18,903 bases of DNA. It comes from DATKMP01 sp035541775 (lineage in GTDB: Bacteria; Bacteroidota; Ignavibacteria; UBA10030). Positions 1-5,700 of the stretch are shown piece by piece. The stretch spans positions 1 to 18,903 of the forward strand of contig DATKMP010000307.1 in the NCBI GenBank assembly GCA_035541775.1, given 5' to 3'. The notes beneath the pieces are model-generated. The model was not told the DNA's origin, made no database searches, and worked only from the letters and a program-made list of their open reading frames with translations. The position numbers and the translations under genes were made by a program. Position 1 is the stretch's first letter, and every line of letters starts with the position of its first letter.

Positions 1-308
1 GTAACGGCAGCATCGCTTTCACCGATTAAAAAGAATCCGTACGCTTTAATCGTTTTCCCCGCCAGCGATACCTGCCACTCTGCAGCATTCGTTCCGGAAG
101 TATTGCCGGAAACAATTTGCACATTCGGACCAAATGTTACATCTGTTGTTAACGGATTATATAATTCAACAAACTCTCCGCCTGTGTACGACGATGACGA
201 TCCGCCCATCGGAGCCACTTCGCTGATGACGACATGATTTGCCGGTTGTGCAAATGATGTCACGAAAAGAAATATCATTCCCGCCAAAATAAATAGACAA
301 CGCTTCAT
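1..308 (-). CDS. Secreted lamin-tail-domain (LTD) protein, 3' end outside the window
   Basis: Only the first 102 codons are in the window; the gene runs off the left edge. I translated it by hand from the ATG at 308. Residues 1-20 form a Sec signal peptide (MKRCLF, then a hydrophobic run ending SFA-Q). The mature part starts with VVISEVAPMGG, then GGEFVELYNP, and later W..LAGKTIKAYGFFLIGE. This is the pattern of the lamin tail domain: a beta strand with ISE, the E-x-VELYN strand, and a K.I..YGFFLIG strand. In bacteria such domains occur in large secreted or surface proteins, often joined to nucleases or to C-terminal sorting domains; the rest of this protein is unseen. An AGGTG Shine-Dalgarno-like site lies about 5 nt before the ATG. 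It is divergent from the repair operon. Domain call fairly sure, function unknown. Confidence 0.8.
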   Translation of the reverse strand, partial: MKRCLFILAGMIFLFVTSFAQPANHVVISEVAPMGGSSSSYTGGEFVELYNPLTTDVTFGPNVQIVSGNTSGTNAAEWQVSLAGKTIKAYGFFLIGESDAAV

Positions 309-350
309 AATTCACCTACATCGTTTAAGACAAAAATAATTATTTGGTTT

Positions 351-378
351 AATATACGCTTTTTCACTGTCAATGCAA
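351..378 (-). promoter_or_regulatory. Candidate sigma70-type promoter for the LTD gene
   Basis: Read on the minus strand: -35 TTGCAT (373-378), a 16-nt spacer, and -10 TATATT (351-356). This gives a leader of about 35-40 nt before the ATG at 308, long enough to hold the AGGTG ribosome site. A Bacteroidetes-style -7 match (TATTTTTG) lies closer to the gene but has no partnering -33 TTG. Found by eye only. Confidence 0.35.
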
Positions 379-425
379 CCTTACGCGTCACCGAAATGAA
401 GTTCGTAATAATTTCATCATGAGGG

Positions 426-454
426 TTGGAACTCGAATATCGATTGGGTATATT
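426..454 (+). promoter_or_regulatory. Candidate promoter for the mutT-mutY-ogg2 operon (leaderless start)
   Basis: -35 TTGGAA (426-431), exactly 17 nt, -10 TATATT (449-454). The expected transcription start, 6-7 nt after the -10 box, falls on or next to the ATG at 460. No Shine-Dalgarno sequence precedes that ATG, so the first gene may be translated from a leaderless mRNA. Confidence 0.45.
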
Positions 455-459
455 TTAGA

Positions 460-864
460 ATGAAACAGAAAACAACGCGTGTTGCCGTCGGTATTCTTAA
501 AAAAGAAAAGACTGTTTTACTCTGTCAACGAAAAAAAAACGGACGGTATGCACTGAAATGGGAGTTCCCCGGCGGAAAATTAGAAGCAAGCGAAACCGTT
601 GAACAATGCGTTGTTCGCGAGCTGCGCGAAGAACTTTCTATCGAAGCTTCCTCCATTCGAATCATCGAAACACACTCTGCCTTTTATGAAGACGGTGGCA
701 TGTTTGAAGTGGCGTATTGCGACGTCGGCCGCTTTGACGGCGAGTTGGCCAACAATGTCTTCGAACAATTTCGCTGGGTTCCCATTGCAGAATTGCCGCA
801 GTACGATATTCTTGAAGGCAACAAATCCTTTGTTACTAAACTTGTCACACATGAGATCTTCTAA
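460..864 (+). CDS. mutT: NUDIX hydrolase, MutT-type (8-oxo-dGTP diphosphatase candidate)
   Basis: 134-aa single-domain NUDIX protein, the usual MutT size. WEFPGGKLE at residues 34-42 is the MutT/NudG strand entering the catalytic loop. The NUDIX box is G39-x5-E45-x7-R53-E54-L55-x-E57-E58-x-S60-I61; the metal-binding Glu residues are intact, but the usual Gly near the end of the box is Ser60. W786-region FRWVPIAELP near residues 104-113 is the typical C-terminal W-element. The expected reaction is hydrolysis of 8-oxo-dGTP to the monophosphate plus pyrophosphate, cleaning the nucleotide pool in the cytoplasm. Its last 14 nt overlap the start of mutY, which supports this substrate over a general CTP/dCTP (NudG-like) role. 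The start has no Shine-Dalgarno but sits at the expected family N-terminus. Confidence 0.88.
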   Translation: MKQKTTRVAVGILKKEKTVLLCQRKKNGRYALKWEFPGGKLEASETVEQCVVRELREELSIEASSIRIIETHSAFYEDGGMFEVAYCDVGRFDGELANNVFEQFRWVPIAELPQYDILEGNKSFVTKLVTHEIF

Positions 865-1762
865 GCGCCTGCCATCTGCCATTGCAAATGGAAAATCAAA
901 AATCACACAATCCATTCTTCGCTGGTACCGCCATCATCAACGGAACTTGCCATGGCGAAGAACACGCAATGCATATCGCATTTTAGTTTCGGAGATAATG
1001 CTTCAGCAAACGCAGGTTTCGCGTGTGCTCCTCAAGTATCCGGAATTTCTCAAACGCTTTCCCAACGTTGCTTCGCTTGCCGCTTCTACGCCGGCAGAAA
1101 TCATTCGCGCATGGCAGGGCATGGGGTACAATAACCGCGCTTTGCGCCTTCGTCAACTTGCGATGATTGTAACGCATGAATTTCGTGGGCGAGTGCCGCG
1201 CAATGTTGAAGCGCTTCAAAAGCTTCCGGGCATCGGCAACTATACGGCGCACGCTGTTGCATGCTTTGCATTCGAGCAGCAGGTTCCTGTAGTCGATACG
1301 AATATTCGCCGTGTGCTGCGCCGCATTTACGGCAGCAACACAAGCCACATCGACGATTGGCAGCTTGCATCGCTCGCACTTCCCCGCCGCAGCGCGTACG
1401 ATTGGAATCAGGCGCTGATGGATTTCGGCGCAACGATTTGCACGGCCTCCAATCCGAACTGCGCACAATGTCCGGCATGCAACGATTGTGCAAGCGCTCA
1501 CCGCGTAAGAAAAACTTCAAAAAAGAAAAAATCAACACGGCATATTCCGGACAGAATATATCGCGGAAAAATTATCGAAGCATTGCGCCATGCAAGCGAC
1601 CGTCATCCTGTGGAATTACACAACCTTGGCAGCCAGATCAAAGAAAATTTTGCGTCAGCAGATTTTCTGTGGATTCAAGCGCTTGCAGAAAAATTGCAGC
1701 GCGATGGATTAGTAACGATCACCAAAAAACGCAAGCGATTTTTCCTTTCATTTCCGCAATGA
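851..1762 (+). CDS. mutY: A/G-specific adenine DNA glycosylase, short form without NUDIX C-domain
   Basis: 303 aa. It removes adenine mispaired with 8-oxoguanine. The open frame extends upstream of 851, but the ATG at 851 puts the family motif LRWY...RNLPWR at residues 23-36, so I chose it; it overlaps mutT by 14 nt. Visible: SEIMLQQTQV (47-56) with catalytic Glu48, helix-hairpin-helix LPGIGNYTA (125-133), VVDTNIRRV with catalytic Asp149, and a [4Fe-4S] loop C197-x6-C204-x2-C207-x5-C213. GYNNRALRL and VVDTNIRRV resemble actinobacterial short MutY (about 300 aa) more than the 350-aa E. coli type. After the cluster come a basic linker (KTSKKKK) and about 65 residues with a winged-helix look, not the NUDIX-like 8-oxoG-reading domain of long MutY. 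Confidence 0.92.
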   Translation: MRSSKRLPSAIANGKSKITQSILRWYRHHQRNLPWRRTRNAYRILVSEIMLQQTQVSRVLLKYPEFLKRFPNVASLAASTPAEIIRAWQGMGYNNRALRLRQLAMIVTHEFRGRVPRNVEALQKLPGIGNYTAHAVACFAFEQQVPVVDTNIRRVLRRIYGSNTSHIDDWQLASLALPRRSAYDWNQALMDFGATICTASNPNCAQCPACNDCASAHRVRKTSKKKKSTRHIPDRIYRGKIIEALRHASDRHPVELHNLGSQIKENFASADFLWIQALAEKLQRDGLVTITKKRKRFFLSFPQ

Positions 1763-2406
1763 AATCCGTTTTCCCTCAAAAGGCAACGCTGCCAAATGAC
1801 ATCCTTCTTCTCTCCATAGAGCGAAAAGAAGCGATCCGCAAACGTTTAGATGAATTCCGTTCCGTGCCGCCAAGCGATTATTTTTATGAACTCGCCTACT
1901 GCCTGCTCACGCCGCAGTCCAGCGCGCGCCATGCTGCCGCTGCCGTTCAACAATTGACGGCAAATGATTTTCAGCACCGCGCATTCAACCCTGAATCTAT
2001 TTTAAGGAACAAAGAACATTATATCCGTTTTCATCATACCAAATCCCACTATCTTCAGCTATTGAAAAAACAATTTTCCGAAATACAATCGATTCTTTTC
2101 CAGCAGCTTCCCGCATCGGAAATACGCGAGTGGCTTGTAAAGAATGTGAACGGATTGGGATACAAAGAAGCGACGCATTTTTTGCGCAACATCGGAAGGA
2201 ACGATGAACTTGCCATTTTAGACCGCCACATCTTGCGCAACCTGAAACGGTACGGCATTATTCGAGTCATTCCGGAAACGCTCTCCCGCAAAACATATTT
2301 CAGAATTGAAAAACAATTTCAGCAATTCGCAGAACAAGCAAAAATTCCGATCGACGAATTGGATTTGTTGTTCTGGAGTTTGGAGACGGGGGAAATGTTA
2401 AAATAA
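1759..2406 (+). CDS. ogg: 8-oxoguanine DNA glycosylase/AP lyase, Ogg2-type
   Basis: The ATG at 1759 overlaps the mutY stop as ATGA; the frame is open further upstream but inside mutY. 215 aa, close to archaeal Ogg2 enzymes (about 205-210 aa). The middle shows YCLLTPQSSA (47-56), then NVNGLGYKEATHFLRNIG (129-146), whose Lys136 is the expected Schiff-base residue, and AILDRHIL (152-159) with the helix-hairpin-helix Asp155. The C-terminus, LDLLFWSLETGEMLK, ends in Lys215; in Methanocaldococcus jannaschii Ogg the C-terminal lysine helps separate 8-oxoG from G. It has no iron-sulfur cluster, unlike MutY or Nth. Role: excise 8-oxoG opposite C and nick the abasic site. Third gene of a complete GO repair operon. 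Family call is from motifs, not from a search. Confidence 0.85.
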   Translation: MKSVFPQKATLPNDILLLSIERKEAIRKRLDEFRSVPPSDYFYELAYCLLTPQSSARHAAAAVQQLTANDFQHRAFNPESILRNKEHYIRFHHTKSHYLQLLKKQFSEIQSILFQQLPASEIREWLVKNVNGLGYKEATHFLRNIGRNDELAILDRHILRNLKRYGIIRVIPETLSRKTYFRIEKQFQQFAEQAKIPIDELDLLFWSLETGEMLK

Positions 2407-2416
2407 TTTCTCCTTC

Positions 2417-2485
2417 TTAGTTCTCAACAGCGAAAACCGTGATGCAAGCGCGGAGGGCACAAAGCGAAAATGTAATTTTCTTCAT
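2417..2485 (-). other. 22-codon ORF with good ribosome site; or degenerate intergenic repeat
   Basis: On the minus strand, GGAGAAAGGAAG directly precedes an ATG at 2485, giving a 22-residue peptide that starts MKKITFSLCALRA and reads like the start of a signal peptide before a TAA. It may be a microprotein, the stub of a lost secreted-protein gene, or chance. The opposite strand contains GCGGAGGGCACAAAGCG (2450-2466), which resembles purine-rich GAGGNCACAGAG-type dispersed repeats I recall from intergenic DNA of many bacteria. I cannot decide between these. Confidence 0.2.
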
Positions 2486-2580
2486 CTTCCTTTCTCCGAT
2501 TGATTTTGTAGCTGAAAGTAACAATATTAGTAGGTGTAACCGATATTGGACTTCACAGGCAAAACAAGCGCGGTCAATTC

Positions 2581-4182
2581 ATGAAAGTATTACTTCTCAA
2601 CATCGTCCTCCTGCTGTTTCTTTGGGAAGCGAATGGATATGCAGAAAATAACGATGCAACGTTTATGCTCGTCACCCAAACGGGCGATACAACGTCCGTG
2701 CAGCGTTTCGACAGCGCCGGTGTTTCTTATCTTGCACTCAATAATTTTTTCGATACGCTTCATGTTCCTATCGCCGTCAACGACAGCATGGGAAAAATTG
2801 AGGTCCTTCTCGCTTCGCAGTTGGTACGGTTTACCGACCGAAATCCGTTTGTAGTCATTACCGAACGCACCTCCAACAATTCTACGGTGTATCAATTACC
2901 GTCGAACGTTATCCGCCGCCGCAACACATGGTACGCACCGGCATTTTCGTTCCTTCCGCTTTTTCAACAGCTCAGCGGAGAAAATATCCGGTACGACACC
3001 GCACAACAAGTGTTGTCGTTTAAAACAAAAGCGCGGTCGAATGATGATATTACCGATATTCATGTAGAAAAAAAATTGAATGGCTATCTGATCAATATCG
3101 GTACAACAAAAAAAATCAAAGACATCGAGTCGTGGCTGAAGCCGGATGGCTGGCTATTCATTACCATGAACAATGCGCGCGGCGATACCACAGCGTTGAG
3201 CAACACCAAGCCGCTCGGCGTCGTCAAACAAATTCTCGCCTTTCAGTCGCCGTCGTCGCTGCAGCTCACCTTCCGCGTTTCTTCCGATGTCGAGCAGGCA
3301 GAAGTGTTGAACGATCCGACCTCCGACCATATTCTCGTGTCGCTGCATACACGCAGTTCGAACGCCAAAGCCGGGGCTGTACTGAAGCGGCAGGAACAGG
3401 CAAAACGAAATCTTACACGCAACAAATGGAAATTAGATGTGATCGTGATCGATGCGGGACATGGCGGCAAAGATCCCGGCACCATCGGCGTAACGCGCAC
3501 CCGCGAAAAAGATGTTACGCTTGCCGTTGCGTTAAAACTCGGCGCGCTGATCGAACAAAATCTTCCCGGCGTCAAAGTGATCTACACACGCAAAACGGAT
3601 ACGTTCGTGGAACTCTATCGCCGCACGCAAATCGCCAACGAAGCCGGCGGAAAATTATTCGTTAGCATTCATTGTAATTCGCTTCCACATCCTACAACGA
3701 GCATCAGCGGATTTGAAATTTATTTACTGCGCCCCGGACGCACGCAGGAGGCAATCGCTATTGCTTCGCGCGAAAACGAAGTGGTGCAATTAGAAGACAA
3801 TTACCAGAACCGCTACCAGAAATTGACGGAAGAAGAATTTATCCTTGTGACGATGGCGCAAAGTGCGTATATGAAATACAGCGAACAGTTTGCAGATATT
3901 GCTTCCCATACCATGGCAAAGAATCTGAAGATCAAAAACAGCGGCGTAAAACAGGCGGGCTTTTATGTACTCGTCGGCGCTTCGATGCCCAATGCGTTGG
4001 TGGAACTCGGCTATCTTTCCAACCGGCGCGAAGAACAAGTTTTACGCAGCGCCAGCGGACAGGATAAAATTGCGCAATCATTATTCAACGGCATTAAGCA
4101 GTACAAAGCCGTGTACGAAAAAACCCTGCAAGAAGGATTGGACAGCCGCACCGATGCCGCCGCGCCGGATGCGGGAGAATAA
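2581..4182 (+). CDS. Secreted N-acetylmuramoyl-L-alanine amidase (Amidase_3)
   Basis: 533 aa. It cleaves the bond between MurNAc and the stem peptide in the periplasm, as in daughter-cell separation (AmiA/B/C type). Residues 1-21 are a signal peptide (MKVLLLNIVLLLFL...). Residues 45-150 look like a copper-amine-oxidase-N/stalk fold, and 160-260 like an AMIN-type beta domain that could bind wall or outer membrane. The catalytic domain starts near 285: IDAGHGG with zinc ligand His294, E309 in REKD, His364 in SIHCN, and catalytic Glu475 in NALVELGYLSN. Between His364 and Glu475 lies a helical insert (about 386-440, with SRENE), at the place where proteobacterial amidases carry a self-blocking helix released by LytM/EnvC partners. 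No clear Shine-Dalgarno precedes this ATG. 174 nt separate it from ogg, so it is probably transcribed separately. Confidence 0.92.
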   Translation: MKVLLLNIVLLLFLWEANGYAENNDATFMLVTQTGDTTSVQRFDSAGVSYLALNNFFDTLHVPIAVNDSMGKIEVLLASQLVRFTDRNPFVVITERTSNNSTVYQLPSNVIRRRNTWYAPAFSFLPLFQQLSGENIRYDTAQQVLSFKTKARSNDDITDIHVEKKLNGYLINIGTTKKIKDIESWLKPDGWLFITMNNARGDTTALSNTKPLGVVKQILAFQSPSSLQLTFRVSSDVEQAEVLNDPTSDHILVSLHTRSSNAKAGAVLKRQEQAKRNLTRNKWKLDVIVIDAGHGGKDPGTIGVTRTREKDVTLAVALKLGALIEQNLPGVKVIYTRKTDTFVELYRRTQIANEAGGKLFVSIHCNSLPHPTTSISGFEIYLLRPGRTQEAIAIASRENEVVQLEDNYQNRYQKLTEEEFILVTMAQSAYMKYSEQFADIASHTMAKNLKIKNSGVKQAGFYVLVGASMPNALVELGYLSNRREEQVLRSASGQDKIAQSLFNGIKQYKAVYEKTLQEGLDSRTDAAAPDAGE

Positions 4183-4287
4183 AGTTTTCAGCAGCGTATG
4201 CGTTGTGCAAAGAGCAATGCACGAACATCCGCCCCTTTCTGTAAGCGCCAAACGAAATCACACATTCATGAGCTATGACAGATCCGG

Positions 4288-4333
4288 GTATCGAGACGAA
4301 CGGAAAGAACGATCAATACCATCTTCTCGATAC
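4288..4333. repeat. 9-bp inverted repeat between two convergent genes
   Basis: GTATCGAGA (4288-4296) is perfectly repeated inverted as TCTCGATAC (4325-4333) with 28 nt between. It lies in the 256-nt gap between the convergent amidase and pilin-like genes. It has no T-run after it, so it is a poor intrinsic terminator. I see nothing else in 4183-4438. Confidence 0.3.
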
Positions 4334-4438
4334 GTTCTCTCTTCGTCTTCGATGTCAACAGCACTCCTCGAAGATCGTTACATTGCTTCGTTGCTATATT
4401 CCTACCCGGTGTGAACCTTTGCAGCGCTGCTACAGAAG

Positions 4439-4840
4439 TTACTCGTCGCTGTCATTAAAAGAATTTAAAAAAGTGGTGCCAAATACTTCACTGTGGAACA
4501 TATCGATCTTGGCGGTGATAACGCCGTCGTTTTCACTAGATGTTCCCGTTAAAAATACCGTGGTCATGGTGGGATTGCTGGTCAATGTATAGGCACCGTT
4601 ATCCGTTTTTTTCATCTTCAATGGAATGGTGTAGCCCACAAAGCTACGATTGCCACCGCCTAAGAAAGACGGTTTTAAATAATACGCATGCGCATTCCCG
4701 ACAAGGTTGTTGATGTCGTTCATCATCGCATCCCTGTTCGTGGAAATATTGTTGGCCTGAAACAAATCGATCCCCACAACGATGGCAATACCGACAATAA
4801 TCACCGTAAGCACGGTCAATATGATTTGCTGCTGGCCCAT
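4439..4840 (-). CDS. Pilin-like small membrane-anchored protein, function unknown
   Basis: 133 aa. MGQQQ is followed directly by a hydrophobic helix (residues 6-27, IILTVLTVIIVGIAIVVGIDLF), then a helix-like segment with RDAMMNDINNLVGNAHAYYLKPS, a GGG turn, and a beta-rich C-terminal part (GYTIPLKMKKTDNGAYTLTSNPTMTTVFLTG...) ending FNDSDE. Layout and size recall type IV pilins and pseudopilins: an N-terminal hydrophobic spine continuing into a long helix, then a beta head. A canonical prepilin site is not present: there is a Gly at position 2, but no basic leader and no Glu5 of the mature chain. No other pilus gene is in view. It is convergent with the amidase and faces the long gene-free gap. 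Alternative: a single-pass membrane protein unrelated to pili. Confidence 0.6.
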   Translation of the reverse strand: MGQQQIILTVLTVIIVGIAIVVGIDLFQANNISTNRDAMMNDINNLVGNAHAYYLKPSFLGGGNRSFVGYTIPLKMKKTDNGAYTLTSNPTMTTVFLTGTSSENDGVITAKIDMFHSEVFGTTFLNSFNDSDE

Positions 4841-5076
4841 AATCCGATATAATTAAATAAACGAATATACGAATATCAACATTCATAACCCAGAGGCAGC
4901 CGAAATTCAAAATCTATCAAAGAGTGTGCCCACCTTTTTCTCCTCGTACAAGATGGTTAGTTTTCCTGCCATCGGCGGGGCTCTTTTCTATCAAGAGAAA
5001 AGAACCAAATATTATCAATTCACCATTCACACATCACCCATTCCCGGGCACAGTCGCCCATCACACAATCATTCGC

Positions 5077-5124
5077 ATGTGACCGTCACCTGCACCATTA
5101 AACGTATATAGGTGACGGTCACAT
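5077..5124. repeat. Perfect 15-bp inverted repeat, each arm itself palindromic
   Basis: ATGTGACCGTCACCT (5077-5091) pairs with AGGTGACGGTCACAT (5110-5124) without mismatch; the loop is 18 nt and a G-T pair could extend the stem. Each arm contains GTGAC-S-GTCAC, an 11-bp palindrome with a single central base, so the element is also two operator-like sites whose centres (5084 and 5117) lie 33 bp apart, about three helical turns. No T-tract follows, so it is not a standard terminator. It could be a double operator or a structured RNA. Confidence 0.75.
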
Positions 5125-5289
5125 TTCCATGTTCTGCAATCGTACATTCGTACATCATTCAATCATCTAATAAAAAAATTCTTCCACCATAACACACTTC
5201 CCGAAAAATTGAAACCTGTCTGATATTGAATTTATGTTACAATCTTGCAAATTTGGTATTTAAATGCAAATAAAATTTTTCCTCTCTCT

Positions 5290-5309
5290 GGGCACGCCAT
5301 GGCGTACCC
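5290..5309. repeat. 20-nt near-palindrome centred on CCATGG
   Basis: GGGCACGCCATGGCGTACCC reads the same on both strands apart from one C/A mismatch pair (5293 with 5306). The following TACCGGGACG and the preceding CTCTGGGCACG resemble dispersed intergenic palindromes of the form GGGGCACG...CGTGCCCC-TACGGGACG that I recall from other bacteria. That family link is inference. Confidence 0.5.
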
Positions 5310-5595
5310 TACCGGGACGATTACTTTTATATTATATCTGTTCCGACCTATAAAAAATATTGATTGAAAATCGAGAATGTGTCGGTGTAACCCTTTTATT
5401 TGCCGGTGCCTTTCTATTTATTTATGTCTCCACTGATTACGGTCAGAGGGGTAGCCATTTTTTTTCGCTGCATACCATGAGCCATGCCGTAATCTTGCGA
5501 CGTTGTGAAGGAAAAAATTTCTGTCGTTTTTTCCTGAGTGGGGATATATAATTATTGGTTCATCGTTTTCACCCATTATCGTTCCATAATGATTC

Positions 5596-5624
5596 TTGCT
5601 CTTGCTGACATTTTACGCTATATT
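5596..5624 (+). promoter_or_regulatory. Candidate lepA promoter
   Basis: -35 TTGCTC (5596-5601), exactly 17 nt, -10 TATATT (5619-5624). The same stretch also fits the Bacteroidetes pattern, TTG then 20 nt then TATATTTA. The predicted start near 5631 gives a 70-nt leader for lepA that begins with the hairpin at 5633-5670. Confidence 0.45.
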
Positions 5625-5632
5625 TAAGTATG

Positions 5633-5670
5633 AAAAGGAGTAAGGAGTGGTCTTCACTCATTACTCTTTT
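5633..5670 (+). promoter_or_regulatory. Leader hairpin upstream of lepA (possible attenuator)
   Basis: AAAAGGAGTAAGGAGTG (5633-5649) pairs with CACTCATTACTCTTTT (5655-5670) around the loop GTCTT, with one bulged G and one mismatch. The 3' arm runs into TTTTGTTGTTTTATT, a broken T-tract. It may be a weak terminator or attenuator, a stabilising 5' stem, or the terminator of an unseen upstream transcript. The 5' arm carries two GGAG motifs, which the stem would hide. Confidence 0.45.
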
Positions 5671-5700
5671 GTTGTTTTATTGATGGACACTTGACTTCAG

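Larger units (their letters stand above)
4841..5595. other. Gene-free interval with inverted repeats and a G-poor stretch
   Basis: I find no convincing gene here. It holds a TCTTTTCT/AGAAAAGA hairpin (4982-4989 with 4996-5003), a G-poor CATTC/TCACC-rich stretch (about 5018-5080 and 5130-5175), a perfect 15-bp inverted repeat (5077-5124), a 20-nt near-palindrome (5290-5309), an 8-bp inverted repeat GATTACGG/CCGTAATC (5435-5442 with 5487-5494), and an A/T-rich hairpin AGGAAAAAA/TTTTTTCCT (5509-5517 with 5527-5535). Short open frames in it lack ribosome sites or family resemblance. It could host a small RNA or be a collection of decayed repeats. Confidence 0.5.

Noticed and set aside
4275..4592. 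Plus-strand open frame overlapping the pilin-like gene
   Set aside because: It is antisense to a gene with better protein features and has no recognisable domain or ribosome site.
4926..5111. 61-codon plus-strand open frame in the gene-free interval
   Set aside because: It runs through the G-poor CATTC-like stretch and the inverted repeat, its peptide is low in complexity (SPIPGHSRPSHNHSH), and no ribosome site precedes it.
5077..5124. Inverted repeat read as a CRP/FNR site or as a terminator
   Set aside because: CRP needs TGTGA-N6-TCACA, but the half-sites here are one base apart; no T-tract follows the stem, so it is not a normal intrinsic terminator.
5360..5551. 63-codon plus-strand open frame with a short hydrophobic part
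   Set aside because: It needs a TTG start without Shine-Dalgarno and matches nothing I know; it also covers two inverted repeats.
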